Source of the DNA: Trichosphaerium sp. ATCC 40318
Lineage: Eukaryota > Discosea > Flabellinia > Trichosidae
Direction of reading: 5' to 3'
Assembly: GCA_038496445.1 (NCBI GenBank)
Contig: JALMLS010000605.1
Coordinates: 1 to 64,000, forward strand
DNA: 64,000 nucleotides
The notes under the pieces were generated by a model that saw nothing but the letters and a program-made list of their open reading frames with translations, searched no databases and had not been told where the DNA came from. Positions within the stretch are counted from its first letter, which is position 1. The number at the start of each line of letters is the position of its first letter. The position numbers and the translations under genes were made by a program. This document shows positions 1 through 12,573 of this stretch, piece by piece.

Positions 1-483
1 ATTAGGCCATAATATCCTTAAGTAAGTGATATTGTAAAAAATATATTAAAGAGAAGCCAAAGGATGTGGGTATAAAAGCATTAACTTGCAAACAGTAGCA
101 GGAGTGGTATTAACAGGAGTTGGTTACAAAAATCTTGCTGTGTATTGTGGCAAGGCAGGATTGGCAAAAAAAGCAGGTAAAATGGCAAAAACATGAAGTT
201 GGTTGATATAAACTGGGTATCGTTTATGTGGGGATAGTTTTATGTAAAGTTTGTAATAATTGTACCAAACCTCTTTGTAATCGTTATGTGTTATGTATCG
301 TAATAAACTGTTATTTTCTTTTCCTTTATAAAGTGATGTTTTATGTGTGCCCAAAACGTGCAATATGCGTGGCAAATATGCATGCCCAAAATGTGCGATT
401 CGCGTTCTGTCCGATTCCACCTGTTAGTATATTGCAAGTGTCACCAATATTTTTGCTACAGTTTATTATTGAGTCAATTTAAA
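1..483. other. AT-rich non-coding flank
   Basis: I see no recognisable gene here. Reading frames are short and give low-complexity, compositionally odd peptides without motifs. The sequence is richer in A and T than the gene-dense part of the window. It could be the far end of an intergenic region or worn-out mobile DNA. Confidence 0.5.
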
Positions 484-529
484 GCAATAAATAAAAAGTT
501 ATTGCTGACCCTTCAGGGAAGGCATATGT

Positions 530-561
<32 letters not shown>

Positions 562-588
562 GGCTTCTGCGCAATAAATAAAAAGTTA
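484..588 (+). pseudogene. 3'-truncated U6 snRNA retrocopy with target-site duplication
   Basis: Bases 502-574 read as the first two thirds of U6 spliceosomal RNA. A 5' stem-loop lies around 509-522, and 531-563 match the highly conserved U6 core, including the ACAGAGA box at 545-551 and the catalytic AGC at 557-559. After GCGCAA the similarity stops, so the U2-pairing 3' stem and the oligo-U end are missing. An 18-base sequence (484-501) is repeated exactly at 571-588, bracketing the U6 part, and GCAA at the join is shared with U6. This is the signature of reverse-transcribed insertion by a LINE-type machinery. It cannot make a working U6, because the internal stem-loop is absent. The RNA identity is very secure. 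The retrocopy explanation is inferred from the duplication. Confidence 0.88.
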
Positions 589-2660
589 AGCATAAAAAAC
601 TTGACTTACATTTTCAGTGATTTTTTTTGCATCAAACAACATGTACATGAACATTTTTGGACTCAGAGGGTAGCTTGGGTGGTTTTACTGTCAGGTGCAT
701 TATTTTCCATGACTGACTTTTGAGCATAACCTGTATTTTATGCAAACACATGGATATTCTGTCAACATTTTTCTGTAATCCTCAAAAAAAGTAAATAAAT
801 GACAACATGGCTTTGCTATGTACAATAAATCATGTTTTTAACACAGAACACAGACTCTGTTTTGTTGTTCCATAAGCCATTTGGTTTTTTTGCAATGGCC
901 CACAATCAGCTCATTTACCTCTCCACTGTTCTAAAAGTTAGTGTATATTGCTTATTTATGCACAAAATACCATTTTTAATACATAAAACTGAATTTAGAA
1001 GCATCTGAAATTTTTCCACCAGCTCATCAAATAATTCATCTGTGTGCACTCTTTTTATTTCACAAAATAAGAACTTGAGCACTTCAACACTAATAAACAT
1101 TAATTTAGGAAAAAAGAGAGATGACTGAGAAATCAAAAAAAAAGGTACACATACTGTTTTTCTTCACATTGCTCATACTCTGAGTATGTCTTAGGTATAC
1201 CCCTATGCACTTTCTGTTGTATTGTTTTTCAGTAATGAAATGTACATAAAAGCACTCCAAATCTTTTGCAGCATTTATGGTGGTTACATACTTGTCTGAC
1301 ATTACAATAGGTGCATAAGGTACACCATATTTTTCTTTCATCACATGTTTTGGCAATCACATACTATTATGATGAAAAAATACCATTACAACATTTCACA
1401 TAGAACAATTGCTAGAAAGTACATCAAACCAAACTAACCTGTTAATACTCATCTAATTGTGCTAATTAAAACACCATTACAAAATGTCATTGAAATACCC
1501 CAAAGCTTCACATCACTGTGAAAACCAAGGATGTATAAAAAAAACAGCTAGTTCCAAAATTGAGCCCAAACAAATATTCACTCCAAAGCCAAGTTCAAAG
1601 TGTAAGCACTATTCAATGGAAGAAAATGCTTCAAACAAGCACCAAAAAAAGTACAAAAAACCACATGTTTTTTGAATGTATTTGAAGTTTATTTAGGTTT
1701 TGCTAGACTCACTTTTCACACACTTTGAAACAGAACTCTACAAGATTCTTGGTACAGAAAATGCTCCAAAGTTATCTCACACCCATAGTGTTCCAAAGTG
1801 CTATCAAAATGGTGTACTTTAAAAAAACTCTCTTTTTTATCACTTATACACTCCTCCAAAAACATGATTATTAATTAACACCCCAAAAAATATCCCATAT
1901 TTTTGGTCTAGTGTAACTTTTGGGTTTTTGCATAAAGCATCAGCATTTTTCTGATAAAAAAGATAGTTGTTTGGCATGTGGATCAAGAGCAGCTGCATGC
2001 AAACTTGATATAGACACTTAATTATGTATTATTTGCCTTTTTTGTTGTTTAAATCTCTTTTGTAATTGAATTATTAATGTTTTAAAGCAATCTTTTGCAG
2101 TTGTGCTCTTAGAACAAGATAGAGCAACACTAAGTACTTTTACAAGTGACAAAGTAGGGTATGTGTCACTTAGAAAAAAAAATTAGTAACTCAATAAACA
2201 AATGTATTTATCTTCTAGCAACAGGCTGTAAAGCATCTTGTATGTAAATTATTTATATCACATGGTTGAAACAATTGTATTAAATAGTCAAGCACAGGTA
2301 TCTTTTCAGTCCATAAACAATCAAGCATTTCAAAACATGCCACTCTTGGCATAAGCAATGAAAAGATGTTTGATTGTTCATGTTTGTATACTGTTAAGGT
2401 ATATAGAAAAAGTACAATCTCAATACAACAAAACCCACTAAATGAAAAGGGTGGTCCACAATTAAACAGCATATAGCACTCTTAGTATTTTATCAATTTT
2501 AATAAAAACTAGCTCATTTTAACCACAGCACCTAAATACACTTATTTACATGGCGAAAGTAAATTACATGTGATACACAGGTGATCAAAACTATAACATT
2601 ACTTTGGAACTTTTTTTGTAATTATACATGTTGTATCACAAATAAATACAAGTTTGACAC
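589..2660. other. long AT-rich stretch without a supported gene
   Basis: No homologous protein, tRNA or rRNA is recognisable. Three open frames of 63-85 codons occur (1105-1356 minus, 1484-1675 plus, 2215-2472 minus), but they show no domain, no plausible splice partners and strongly AT-driven composition. Together with the U6 retrocopy just upstream, the most economical reading is decayed repeat-derived DNA. Confidence 0.45.
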
Positions 2661-2666
2661 CTTGTA

Positions 2667-2896
2667 AATGCCTATTTTATGCCTGCATTACACCTGCATA
2701 CTGCTTGATTTATGACCAGCATTTGGAGGGTTAAATGCTTGGTTTATATCTGAAATAGTTGTGTACTGGATTCAGGCATCTAACAGGCATTTGATTAAAG
2801 AAAATGCCTGTTTTTGGCCAAATGCCTGGTTTATGCCAGTTTTTTCTTGGCATCTACCAGGCATTTGGCCTTTAAAACAGGCATTTAATAGGCATT
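2667..2896. repeat. cluster of AGGCATTT / AAATGCCT palindromes
   Basis: The octamer AGGCATTT or its complement occurs about eight times in 230 bases. Two pairs form perfect inverted repeats: 11-base arms at 2782-2792 and 2802-2812 around 9 bases, and 15-base arms at 2816-2830 and 2856-2870 around 25 bases. The cluster ends about 100 bases beyond the poly(A) region of the superoxide dismutase gene. It could be the end of a foldback element, a cruciform-forming site or a protein-binding array. Function is unknown. Confidence 0.8.
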
Positions 2897-3000
2897 TTCT
2901 TTCAAATACTGACTCCAGTTTTAGCCCTGATGTACAATGTGTCATTAAAACAAATTTAAAACATTGTTACAATTTGATTGAAAGTTTTTATTTTGAACAA

Positions 3001-4801
3001 TTACACCAGTATTGCAATGAAACATAGTACACCAAAGAAGGAAATATGTAGAACATCACCTGAACCACTTGTTGGAGTGTTTGTTGGTGTCACAGGGGTA
3101 ATACAATCTAAAAATGTTGTTACCAAACTTTTAAAAAGTACTCATTTTACCAGGTTGAGTTTGTGTTGAAATCACTATTGGAGGTATTTCACGAACAGCA
3201 GAGTCTACTTGTACACCAATGACACATTGTGCAAGGCGGCTACCTATAAGTAGGCATTAATAAAATATAAAATGTAGTAATACTACAAACCTGCATTGCC
3301 AGTGCTTTGTGTACAACCATCATCTGTGCCACTATGTATTATCATACCACGTCCCACAACTACAGCATAGGTGGACAAGCCAGCAGGTACAGCAATTTCT
3401 TGTTTATACCATGCTACCATACTTGTAAGAGATAGGTAACAGCGCTCAATATGTACTTATGTTTGTGAAATCATCAAAATCTTGTACATTGCCAAGATCA
3501 CCAACATGACGTGCAGCTGTTGGCAGTCGCGCATGAATAACATTGAGCGGGTTGTAATGGCCTATAAAATACATAAGTGTCACTGTATTTTATTGACAGC
3601 TACTTACTCAGGGTGCTTGTGCCATCTAGGCCAGACACATCACCCAGTTCGTGGATATGAAAGCCATGTGCTTGACCTGAAAGGCCAGTAATTTTGGCTG
3701 ATATGGTGACTGTGGTTGCGGTCACTAAACAAACTAGTTAAACATCCAATGACAGACTAAGTAGCATTACCATCAAACCACACAGTTCCTCCAACGTCAT
3801 TGCCAGATGTAGGAGCAAAAACGCATACAGCTTTAGTGAAATTTGGTATATTTTCTACGTGATAAAAATAAATTACCAAAAAGAGTCAGTAAAAAATAGT
3901 ACTGTACCTGCAGTTGCATTACCACTTTTAATGCCAACAACACCCATAGCAAGCCTACTGCCTGCAAACCCTGAGGCGCCAGTGCACAAGTCAGTCTAAA
4001 AAACAAGTGGAGTTAGCAACCAAGCATCACCAAATATGTTAATACACACCCCCGCATGTAAAATGATACCGCGACCAATGATGGAGTTCGAGCCAACAAG
4101 ATCAAGCAACTCTAATTCCTTAACTTGGTTGATAGACCCTCCTGCAACGTTCCAGCTGCCCTAACACAATGGTGTAAAGTGTAGTGAAGAACAGGGGTAA
4201 GCATACCATGTCACCCACATGCCTTGGCGTATCCGAAGGACATGAGTGTGTTGCGTTGGTAGGGTTGTAGTGACCACCTGTAGCGCTACCAGTAGTATCG
4301 GTGATGTCTCCATACTACAATGTGTGTAAGTTTAATGAACGAGATCCGAAGAGAGAAAACCGATGCCGAAGTCATACTCCTCCCCAACTTTGGGCGTGTT
4401 ACTAGCCCATATCCCTTATGATACAAAGTGTCCTAATACCGATGTTGCCCGTATCGCCTATGACTCGACACAACTGTGGAAGTGGGTGGGTACCTGGTGT
4501 ACGTGCATGCCAATAGATGCGTTGGTATTTGCCGTTATGCCCGAAATATCAACTGATACGCGTACTTTCGATGCTGTCAAGTTGTCAACCACGAAAACGC
4601 CCAAAAGTAACGTACCAGTTATTTGTTCAAAGAGAACAGTTCCAGAAATACCAGAATCGAGTGTAGTACCTTGTAGCACCGCAATTGCGTCTACTTACGT
4701 GTTAGGTCTTGTATACGAGCCTAAAAATACGTACTTTGGCATTGGGAAACCACTACGAATAGCGCAAGCAAAGAGTATACAACATGTTGAATGTGAGCCA
4801 T
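3001..4801 (-). CDS. secreted, probably GPI-anchored, tandem Cu/Zn superoxide dismutase
   Basis: The enzyme converts superoxide to oxygen and hydrogen peroxide at the cell surface. The start at 4801 opens a hydrophobic signal peptide (MAHIQHVVYSLLALFVVV), then a GTACGT intron. Domain 1 shows the copper and zinc ligands in order: the HVHQ pair, GGHYNP, a zinc histidine before CPSDTP, RHVGD, and GRGIILHAG. Domain 2 repeats them: HGFHIHE, GHYNP, RHVGDLGN, GRGMIIHSGTDD. About seven exons are joined by introns of mostly 45-60 bases; one near 4321-4488 would be about 165 bases. The C-terminus is a Thr/Pro/Ser stretch, SGSG, and a short hydrophobic tail ending at the stop, as expected for a GPI-attachment signal. 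An AATAAA lies just after the stop on the minus strand. All metal ligands look intact in both domains. Plus-strand frame 4363-5016 is its antisense shadow. Confidence 0.9.
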
Positions 4802-4995
4802 CACGTGATGTAGTTTCTTATTTTTTTAAAACTAAACGGGAAAACAAAACACTTAATCTAGTTTTGGATCCAAAAAAGTCAGGCAATCTGTTTGTAGTAA
4901 CGAAACTACAAAGCACAAGCTACAAAAGGATTGGCAAGATTGCGGACAATCTTTTTTTGCAATCCCGCCCAAAAAAGGATTATTTAGTCTTCAAT

Positions 4996-7900
4996 TCACT
5001 TTCCAAAAACGAATAATTTGCTACCGTATCGTTTACGTGCGTAGCGTTGCATATCCGCAGAAATAGATGTCAAGAAGGGACTCCAGGCGGATGAATGATT
5101 ATTATTGCCCAGTTTCATCTTTTTTCCATGGCCAATCAGGCGTAGAAGTGCGACTAGACGTTCTAAATCATTACTTCTTGTTAGCTCAAGGAAATACTGC
5201 CAAATTAGTTCTTGAGTAGTATCCGATACAGAACTAAAACGTAAGTACTCTCCAAGTGCACATACTACACTATCCACCTCTTCTGGCACAAATATTTTAG
5301 GTGTAAGCTGAGCTTGCACCAAAGGAGAATTGGGCACATTTTCATTACGTTTGCGCTTCTTACCAACCTTCTTGTGGTTGGAATGCCTTGTCATCGACGG
5401 TACAAGAAATTCCTGTGCGCTCCACTCTTGTGGTTGTGTTGATTGCTGTTTGAGAGATCTCATGGACAAACCTTGATAGAAACGTATTAGGCAAGCAGAA
5501 AAAAAAACAGTTTGCAGATGTCTTTCTGAACACCATCCGTACAAATGCCTCTCAAGTCTGAGATATCGACGTTGATATCATTGTACAGGTTAATAGCGTG
5601 TTGACCAATAACTGCGCCGCAATCAGTGTGTGTGTTGAGTGTTACTGAACGGGATAGATCAACACACCACCCATGGCCCAAGAAAGTAGTATTTTTGGGC
5701 GCATCAGGATGCCTGAGTGACAAATGTTAGTTAGCTCTACTCTGTACCTAGTTATTTTTGTTTTGCTGAGTAAACGACAAGCACCTTTTCTTTATCTTGA
5801 GTGTCAATAAACGCCCTACATTATGGCTGGCTACAAGTTTTCCAGCTACCACATCAGAAACACCCTTTTGACTTATGATTAGCGTATGCCATTGTTTCAC
5901 ACCTGGTTTTGGGTGGTGTTCTACTTACTTTGATGAATTCTATCACCTTAGCGTGGGTTGAAAACCGAACGCCATACGTCATATCTGAACTCTATCAGTT
6001 TGTGACATGCGAATTTTATTTTGCTATGTACCAACAGATACGGACTTGCGTTCTACCTTAAAATGCATTTTACGGTGGTCGATACCTTGAACAAAATATA
6101 AGGAAACACAGTCATATATAATAATCATAAAACAAAATTTACCTTGTGCATAGTTGTGGAGTTGCCTTGCCAAGCCATCACTAAGTACATTACTCAATGC
6201 GGTCAATGATGCTTGTTGCAGCTGCTTCATTGTTGTGAAACCTCCTTTCTTTAATTTGCTCCACGTGCGATGGCCCACACCCTACTTGATGTCAAACAGA
6301 ACCTGAATCCTACAGGCTGTCATACAGGCAATGAAGAAGGCTTGAACTGTTGCATCCATGGGACAATATTAGAACTGTTAAGTGGCGCTATTGCAAGGCC
6401 ATCTGGTTTGGCTTTGAGCAACGCAAGACGAGCCTACGTGTGCGTTAGGAAAACTGAGTGCACCCTTCTGCAGACTAACCAGTAATATCGAGCTACCAAG
6501 CCCTGCACTTGCGCTACAGCTCGTAGTATTGAATATTTGTTGTCTGACCTGAGCGATGATGCGCTGTGCTGTATCCCAATCTGGGGCAATGCGTGAAAGC
6601 TCCAAAAGCGCCTCATCACAGCTGATTGCTGAAATTCATATAAGGTTGGTGCCATCACGTGACATACATTTCTATACTTGCCTTGTATTCTAGCCCCTGT
6701 TTGAACGAAGATCTCATAGACTTGCATTGCAACTGACAGCATTGTTACCGTTGAGTATACAGGTCACAACCAAACACGTACCTCGCTCGTAAGCTTCGAA
6801 ATTGTACGGTACAACAACGAGCTGAGGGCAGAGTTCCATTGCCTGTCAATTAGCATTAGAACAAAGTTGCCAATGACACAAGCGTTACCCCTTTTAAGTG
6901 CATTCCATTCTTAAATAACAAGGTGGGTCAGTGACTTGACATTAAAACGTGCAATGTGAGATTGGTACCTTAATGCCATATTTTCTAGCCTCGTAGTTGG
7001 CAGAAGCACACGCAGCACGCTTTCCTGCCAGTACATATTAGCGTTTAACTAAAAATAAAAGAGTTTATACTGACCTCCGTGGCTAACAACAAGAGGTTTG
7101 CCTGTCTTGTCCTACGTGTTGTTACATTTGCAAGCACATCCAAAAATTATTGGTGACGATTACAGTGTCAACCTAACAAAGATAGGGGTGCGTACAGGAT
7201 CTATCACCGTGGAAACGGTAGCAAAGAAGGCATCCATATCAACGTAGGCATACATCGGTTCCTTAGGATCTTGTTGAGCTTGGTGGTCCAAATAGGGAAG
7301 TAAAGCACTCAGTTTGTCTTGAAACTGACTTTTCCAAGTCGATAAATGGTGAAGCCGAGAAGATGCGAAGTAGTCTGCAATGAAAGTTGGATTCTACACA
7401 ACAAACGGATCAGCTAATTGTCATCCGTAAAGTAGCAGTACTTCTTCGCTTGTTAGCATTCTATTGAGCGTATTCGGTTTGTTGGATGACACCAAGGTGT
7501 AATGTTCAACCGCCACCAACCGCCTGTGATCCAACCGGTTAGTTATTCAAAAAAGGCAAGTCCCACTTACTTTGCCAAGATGCTATTGACCACCCACTCT
7601 GGTTTGACGAACGCGCACTTCCCTGTGTGCAGTGGATTTGATTTCTTCGGTGACTTCACAAGATGTTGCGGTGCCGACATGCCCACCCAGTGCGTCGTCA
7701 TTGCGTCAAGCTTGTGCGTAATTGAACCACCATGCTGCATAATTGCGGTACTTCTAAACTTGAGCCGTTATGATCAAAATTAAGCTATTGAATTCGCTTA
7801 CAAGGACCGTTGGTCAACTTTTGCTTCGTCCAGCAATGTATTCGTGTAAATTGCATTAGACACGAACGCAACGACGCCCTAGTACGCACGTAAATAAGTC

Positions 7901-8016
7901 ACTGAGTACTAACGTACAGAAAATAAGCCAGAAAGAACATCACCAGTAAACTGGTTTGTCAACTTTCGCCTCTTTGAATCAGTGTAACTCGACCAACTCT
8001 TGAATGAGGTCTGCAT
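4996..8016 (-). CDS. REV1: REV1, Y-family DNA polymerase (deoxycytidyl transferase)
   Basis: REV1 inserts dCMP opposite damaged bases and recruits other translesion polymerases. The start at 8016 is the first in-frame ATG. An N-terminal BRCT domain follows across three short exons (MQHGG, THWVGMSAP, FVKPEWVVNSILAK). A REV1-type linker with SRLHHLSTWK leads into the catalytic palm with YVDMDAFFATVS near 7250. The second catalytic motif is CDEALLELSR near 6600. The helix-hairpin-helix and little-finger entry read HRTWSKLKKGGFTT and DHRKMHFKVERKSVSV. The C-terminal part has GHGWCVDLSRSVTL, ISDLRGI, a basic segment, and a terminal helical domain (about 5010-5300) in the position of the Pol zeta/Y-polymerase-binding REV1 CTD. 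The gene ends 195 bases before the SOD start on the same strand. I am confident of the identity; several internal junctions were not traced base by base. Confidence 0.93.
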
Positions 8017-8173
8017 TAACAATCAATTAAAAAAATAAATGCTGTACATAAAGGGTCAAATAGTGTCACTAAAAACTAATTTTACGAAAAACGAACTGCC
8101 TTGTTTGGGCGTAAATTATAGCTTTTTTGCAAGTAGGTATCTAACTGGGCTCTCCAGTGCGTAGTCACAAGTG

Positions 8174-11100
8174 ATGCAATTTACAACAGAAGAGTCTTTC
8201 GCGGACGAAGAGCCATTGAACCTCTCATTCTCAGATTCAGAGCTTAGCGAACAAGATAGGCCAGTTACACCGCGTCCACTTCCTGCTGTACCAGAAGGTA
8301 CGTTGAATGGCGCAATGGTTGTATTATCTCACTACACTAGACCCAGCCACGCCTCCACCACTTCCGCCACGCCCAGGTATGCCAATTTGCCAATTTTATT
8401 TGTACTAAGCCCGTTATAGATGACCTTGACTTTGGAGAGCACACCGCAACGCTCGCACCAGACAAACGACGTCGTACAATAGTTGTGTACAGTACAGCCA
8501 GGAAATCACTTCTAGGAGAAGAAAACAAGTCACAGATAAACAATTTGATGTATTCAACGCGTGAAGCGGAACTGATCCAAGAGTTACTAAAATTTATCGT
8601 CAAACATCAACCAACGTGCGTAGACTGTAAAAGCAGCGACCACCGTCATTTTTTTGCGTATTTTTGCAAGTCGTAACGAACCGGCAAGCGTTCAAACCAA
8701 AATAAGGATTGCCTTTTTTGAGATTTTTTGTCAAACGCACATACATTAAACTCAAGTAATCTTTTAAGGGTGCTCAAGGAATTTTTTGGGTTTACAGACA
8801 AGGCAGAATTTGATGATTTGGCGAATTGTTTGATACGCCTCTCTTTTGGCAACAATACCACCTTTGACATGATCAAATATTTCATTCTCGATGAATTTTG
8901 CACAAACGCCACAACCAACGCGAACAGCATCATGAGGGAAAATTGTATTGCGTCCAAAATTGTCAAGGCTTATTTGGGTGCGCATTACCTTTTTGACATT
9001 CATTCTTGACTAACCTAATCCTTTAGGTCACGTTGGGCAGTACTATCTACGTTATGTGTTATCACGTGTAGTACAACAAGTCGTTCGGGAGAGCAAGGTG
9101 TCTTTGGAGATTAATCCAGAGAAAGTTGACAGCGAAGAACAAAAGATGAACCAAGATTTGCTCGAACAAAAACTTACTGAAGTATTAAAAAATCTCACAT
9201 CACAGGAATCTCTCGCTCACATGCCACCTGGGGTACTACTTGTACGCCTCTGAATGAATCTGATTTCGCGTTTAGATTCGCATCATTGCAAAATACTTTG
9301 AACAGGCTGCACTAGAAGTCGTACCGGACAAGGTACAGTCAAATCGAAAAAAAAGAAAACATTTTAATCAAAATTGTGGCACTAATTTTGGTCTCTAGGT
9401 AGGTCAGATGATTGGAGGATTTATTATGTTGCGTTACATCAATCCAGCCATCTTTTCGCCGGAAGTTGCTGGCCTATTAAAAAAAGGAACTGTACCATCA
9501 ACGATTGCAAGGCGTAACCTCATCTTAATCACAAAAGTCTTGCAAAAACTAGCGAATGGCGTAAAGTTCACGCACAAGGAGCAGTACATGATTGCTCTCA
9601 ACCCTTTCATTGAAAAGAATGCTCCGATTGTGAAACAGTTCTTTAAAAACATAGTCACCACAACGCCAAATCCACAAACAGCACATGGAAATATGGTAAG
9701 TGATCACGTGCAACTTGGTCTTGATGCAATTTTCTAGTTTGCCTCTTACTAATACTTACTAGGTCACACAGTTGCTCGTGTACGACTTGCACATGCTGCA
9801 TTCCTTAGTTTGCGACTTTAATGGCGTCATAATGCCCTTATTTTCGCCTGCTGCTGAAAATGAGTTCCAAAAGCTACTTGACAACCTTGGATCTTACCAA
9901 AGTAAGGTATCATTAGCCTTCTTGGATGAAGCACACCAACGTACGCAAAAAAACACTGGTTTTTTCGTTTCCCCTTCATTCTTTTTTTTCTGAAAACCAT
10001 ACCAGGGATGGTAAAGCAACTGCTTGAGAGCAGAGGAGAAGAGGCCTCGTATATAGGATACATAGACCTCACAGGGTCGAAAAAACCAAAGAGTGGAAGG
10101 AGACAAAGGCGTAATAGAAGAATAGTGATCATATGTATGAATCGCGTCATGAGTTTCAATCCCGATGATAAAAAGATTGAGATTGATGAGCATCAATTGA
10201 ACATACAGCAAGTGTCAAGTCTAACACCGAATCAACTTGACATTATATTTCAAAACGGAGAAAGACTATCTGCTACAAGCGAAAGTGCGTTCAAAGTTAA
10301 AAGCCTGCTAAGTGTACTCACGTCTTTTTAAATGTAGAAACATTCGATATAATAGAGGCATTAAGACGAGCCTTCGAATATAACTTTGCCGGCATGCCTA
10401 AGTACCTGCGATTTACTGTAAATGTCGTCTCGGAGAATCACGGTGGTTCTCCAGCGTTCTCCTCGGCTCAAGAACCCTGCAATGGCCTTGTTCGCACGTA
10501 TCATTCCCTCTGCGACTACTACAAGGAATCACCAAACGGCCAGGTAATAGCGCAATCCCGCATTTTTGATATATTTACTGACACCCTGTTTTTTTGATCA
10601 GCTATCATGGGATCTTGAGCACCTGTATCAGAACACGCGACACCTCAATTTCCAAAAGTTTGCGCGGTATGAGACACCTTTGTCTCCTGTAGCAGCGTTG
10701 CCATTACTGCACGCTGTTGCTTACAACACTTACTTTACATCAATAACGCTATCCAACCTCAAATTTGACAAGAACACGTTTGCCGGTCTCATAGAGATGG
10801 TTAAAACCAACACTGTCATTAAAGAGTTAACGCTCAATGTTAGTTATTTTCATAATAGTCATCGCTGCTCTTTGTGCTGTATTGACGACAAACTATTAGG
10901 ATATTGAGATTGACGGTAAAGGTAGAGAATCTTGGCAAGGCCTATTTGACGCAATGGCAAACAATAAGGAGTTAGTCCTTAATTTATTGTCATTACGAGA
11001 CACCTTGATAGAGGAGAAGGCAATGAATAACTTTGCCAATTACCTCAAGGCATGTCATGCATATCATTGTCAATTCATCCCCCCACTAACAGCTACCCAG

Positions 11101-12573
11101 CTTACAAAGAGTCGTTTCAAAACACTAGACTTGTGTGGTACATTTAGGCCAGCGGGATTGATGAAAGCACTTGAGGCGATACTGTCGCGCAAGAAATGTT
11201 CTCATCGGTTGCGCACCTTTTCCCTAGCACACAACAAGATTACATACGAGCCACTCATATCAGCGCTCACGCAACTTATTTCGAGTTGTCGAATGCTAAC
11301 CACAATCGACATGTCAGCCACATCAATAGACATCAATCACTTTGTCAGGGTACGCGCTACATAAACCATCTCCATTTCTGCCTATCCTCTATGACAAAGC
11401 CCTAACATTTTGGGTAGATGGCGTTGATGAATCAGTGTCCATCGCTGGCAAAGCTGAACTTGTCCAGAAACAAGAACAACAGACGGGAATTGTGGCTCGT
11501 ATTGACTCAATATTTAGAACAAGGTACCAAGCATCCCGCCTCACTTGGTTACTCAGCTCAACAGCTAACTCAAATACTTTTAGGACCTCAATCCTTGACA
11601 GAACTGGATATATCACACACTAGCATCCCTCCAGCAGCGCTATCTGAGCTTCTTGCAAAGACACATCCTGATTTGAATCTGACAGTATTTGCAAATGGAA
11701 ACGGCCTGTACGACCCCTTATCGTATATTTATTGCCTTGTATTAAAAAGTTATGCTATCGCTCACTATTTCTATGTAGTGGATTGGCCGGAGCTCAACAA
11801 ATAGCACGCCGAGCACCTGAGATTACTTCTATCACTAGACTAGACTTATCTGATAATGCCTTTGGCGATTTAGGTACGTCACTTGGTTTGCAACAATTCC
11901 CTTTAGGCTCACCATTTATATAAGGGTTGCAACACATCTTCGAAGGCTTGTGGAATAACAACTCAGTAACGGACTTGAATATAAATCAAAACTGGAGCTC
12001 TCAAGGAATGAAAGCAAGACAAGTTGCAATCAAGAATTTGGTGCAACTCATACGGTCAGATAGCTGTGTTCTAGAAAGTTCGTAACATAAACCGTTTTGT
12101 TCGTGTTACTAACCAGTCTTTCCAGCACTGTCGATGACTGGCTCTACAGGCGGCAGACTTAAAGATGCGATTGTTCCATTTCTGGAAGCGCTTGGAGAAA
12201 ATCAAACGATAACGGCTTTGGATATATCGACTCACGCCTTTGGTACTATCATTGAAGCGAAACTTTTTATTGGTTGCAACTAAAAAAAAAATGTCTAGGA
12301 AATAAAGGAGCACTGGCACTCGCGAAATCAATAGAGATAAATTCGAGCCTAACAACCCTAAAATACGACGAAAACAACATTGGCCCGGTTGGTTTTCACA
12401 ACCTGAAGGACTCCTTCAAAATCAACAAGAACTTGCGCCGCGTGGAGCTTCCATTCAGCGATATTGTCAAAGTCATGACAAGCCAAAACGTAGACAAGCC
12501 AGCCATGTCTGAACTATTCACAGGGCTATCGCAAGCAGTAGGTTCAACAAAAAAAGAATATGCTAAATTTTAG
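8174..12573 (+). CDS. RasGAP with PH-like region and leucine-rich repeats
   Basis: The N-terminus (start 8174) is acidic, then proline-rich (PATPPPLPPRP), suggesting SH3 or WW binding. A RasGAP domain covers about 8730-9660. MRENCIASKIVKAYL holds the likely arginine finger, GGFIMLRYINPAIFSPE replaces the usual FLR with MLR, and ARRNLILITKVLQKLAN is canonical. It should speed GTP hydrolysis by a Ras-family GTPase. About 10010-10330 is a basic PH-like segment, and from about 10340 to the end come at least seven leucine-rich repeats of the ribonuclease-inhibitor/CARMIL type (LTTIDMSATSID, LTELDISHTSIPPAAL, ITRLDLSDNAFGDLG). Exons are joined by introns of about 45-60 bases. The 3' end is uncertain: a donor at about 12541 and acceptor before 12574 could extend it by about 30 codons. 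Filamin converges from the other side 106 bases later. Confidence 0.85.

Noticed and set aside
1105-1356. An 83-codon minus-strand frame in the AT-rich region
   Set aside because: No similarity, no partner exons and AT-driven composition. It may be a relic of a repeat but cannot be called a gene.
4363-5016. A 217-codon plus-strand open frame
   Set aside because: It is antisense to the SOD signal-peptide and first-domain exons on the minus strand, which carry clear metal-ligand motifs. It has no family features of its own.
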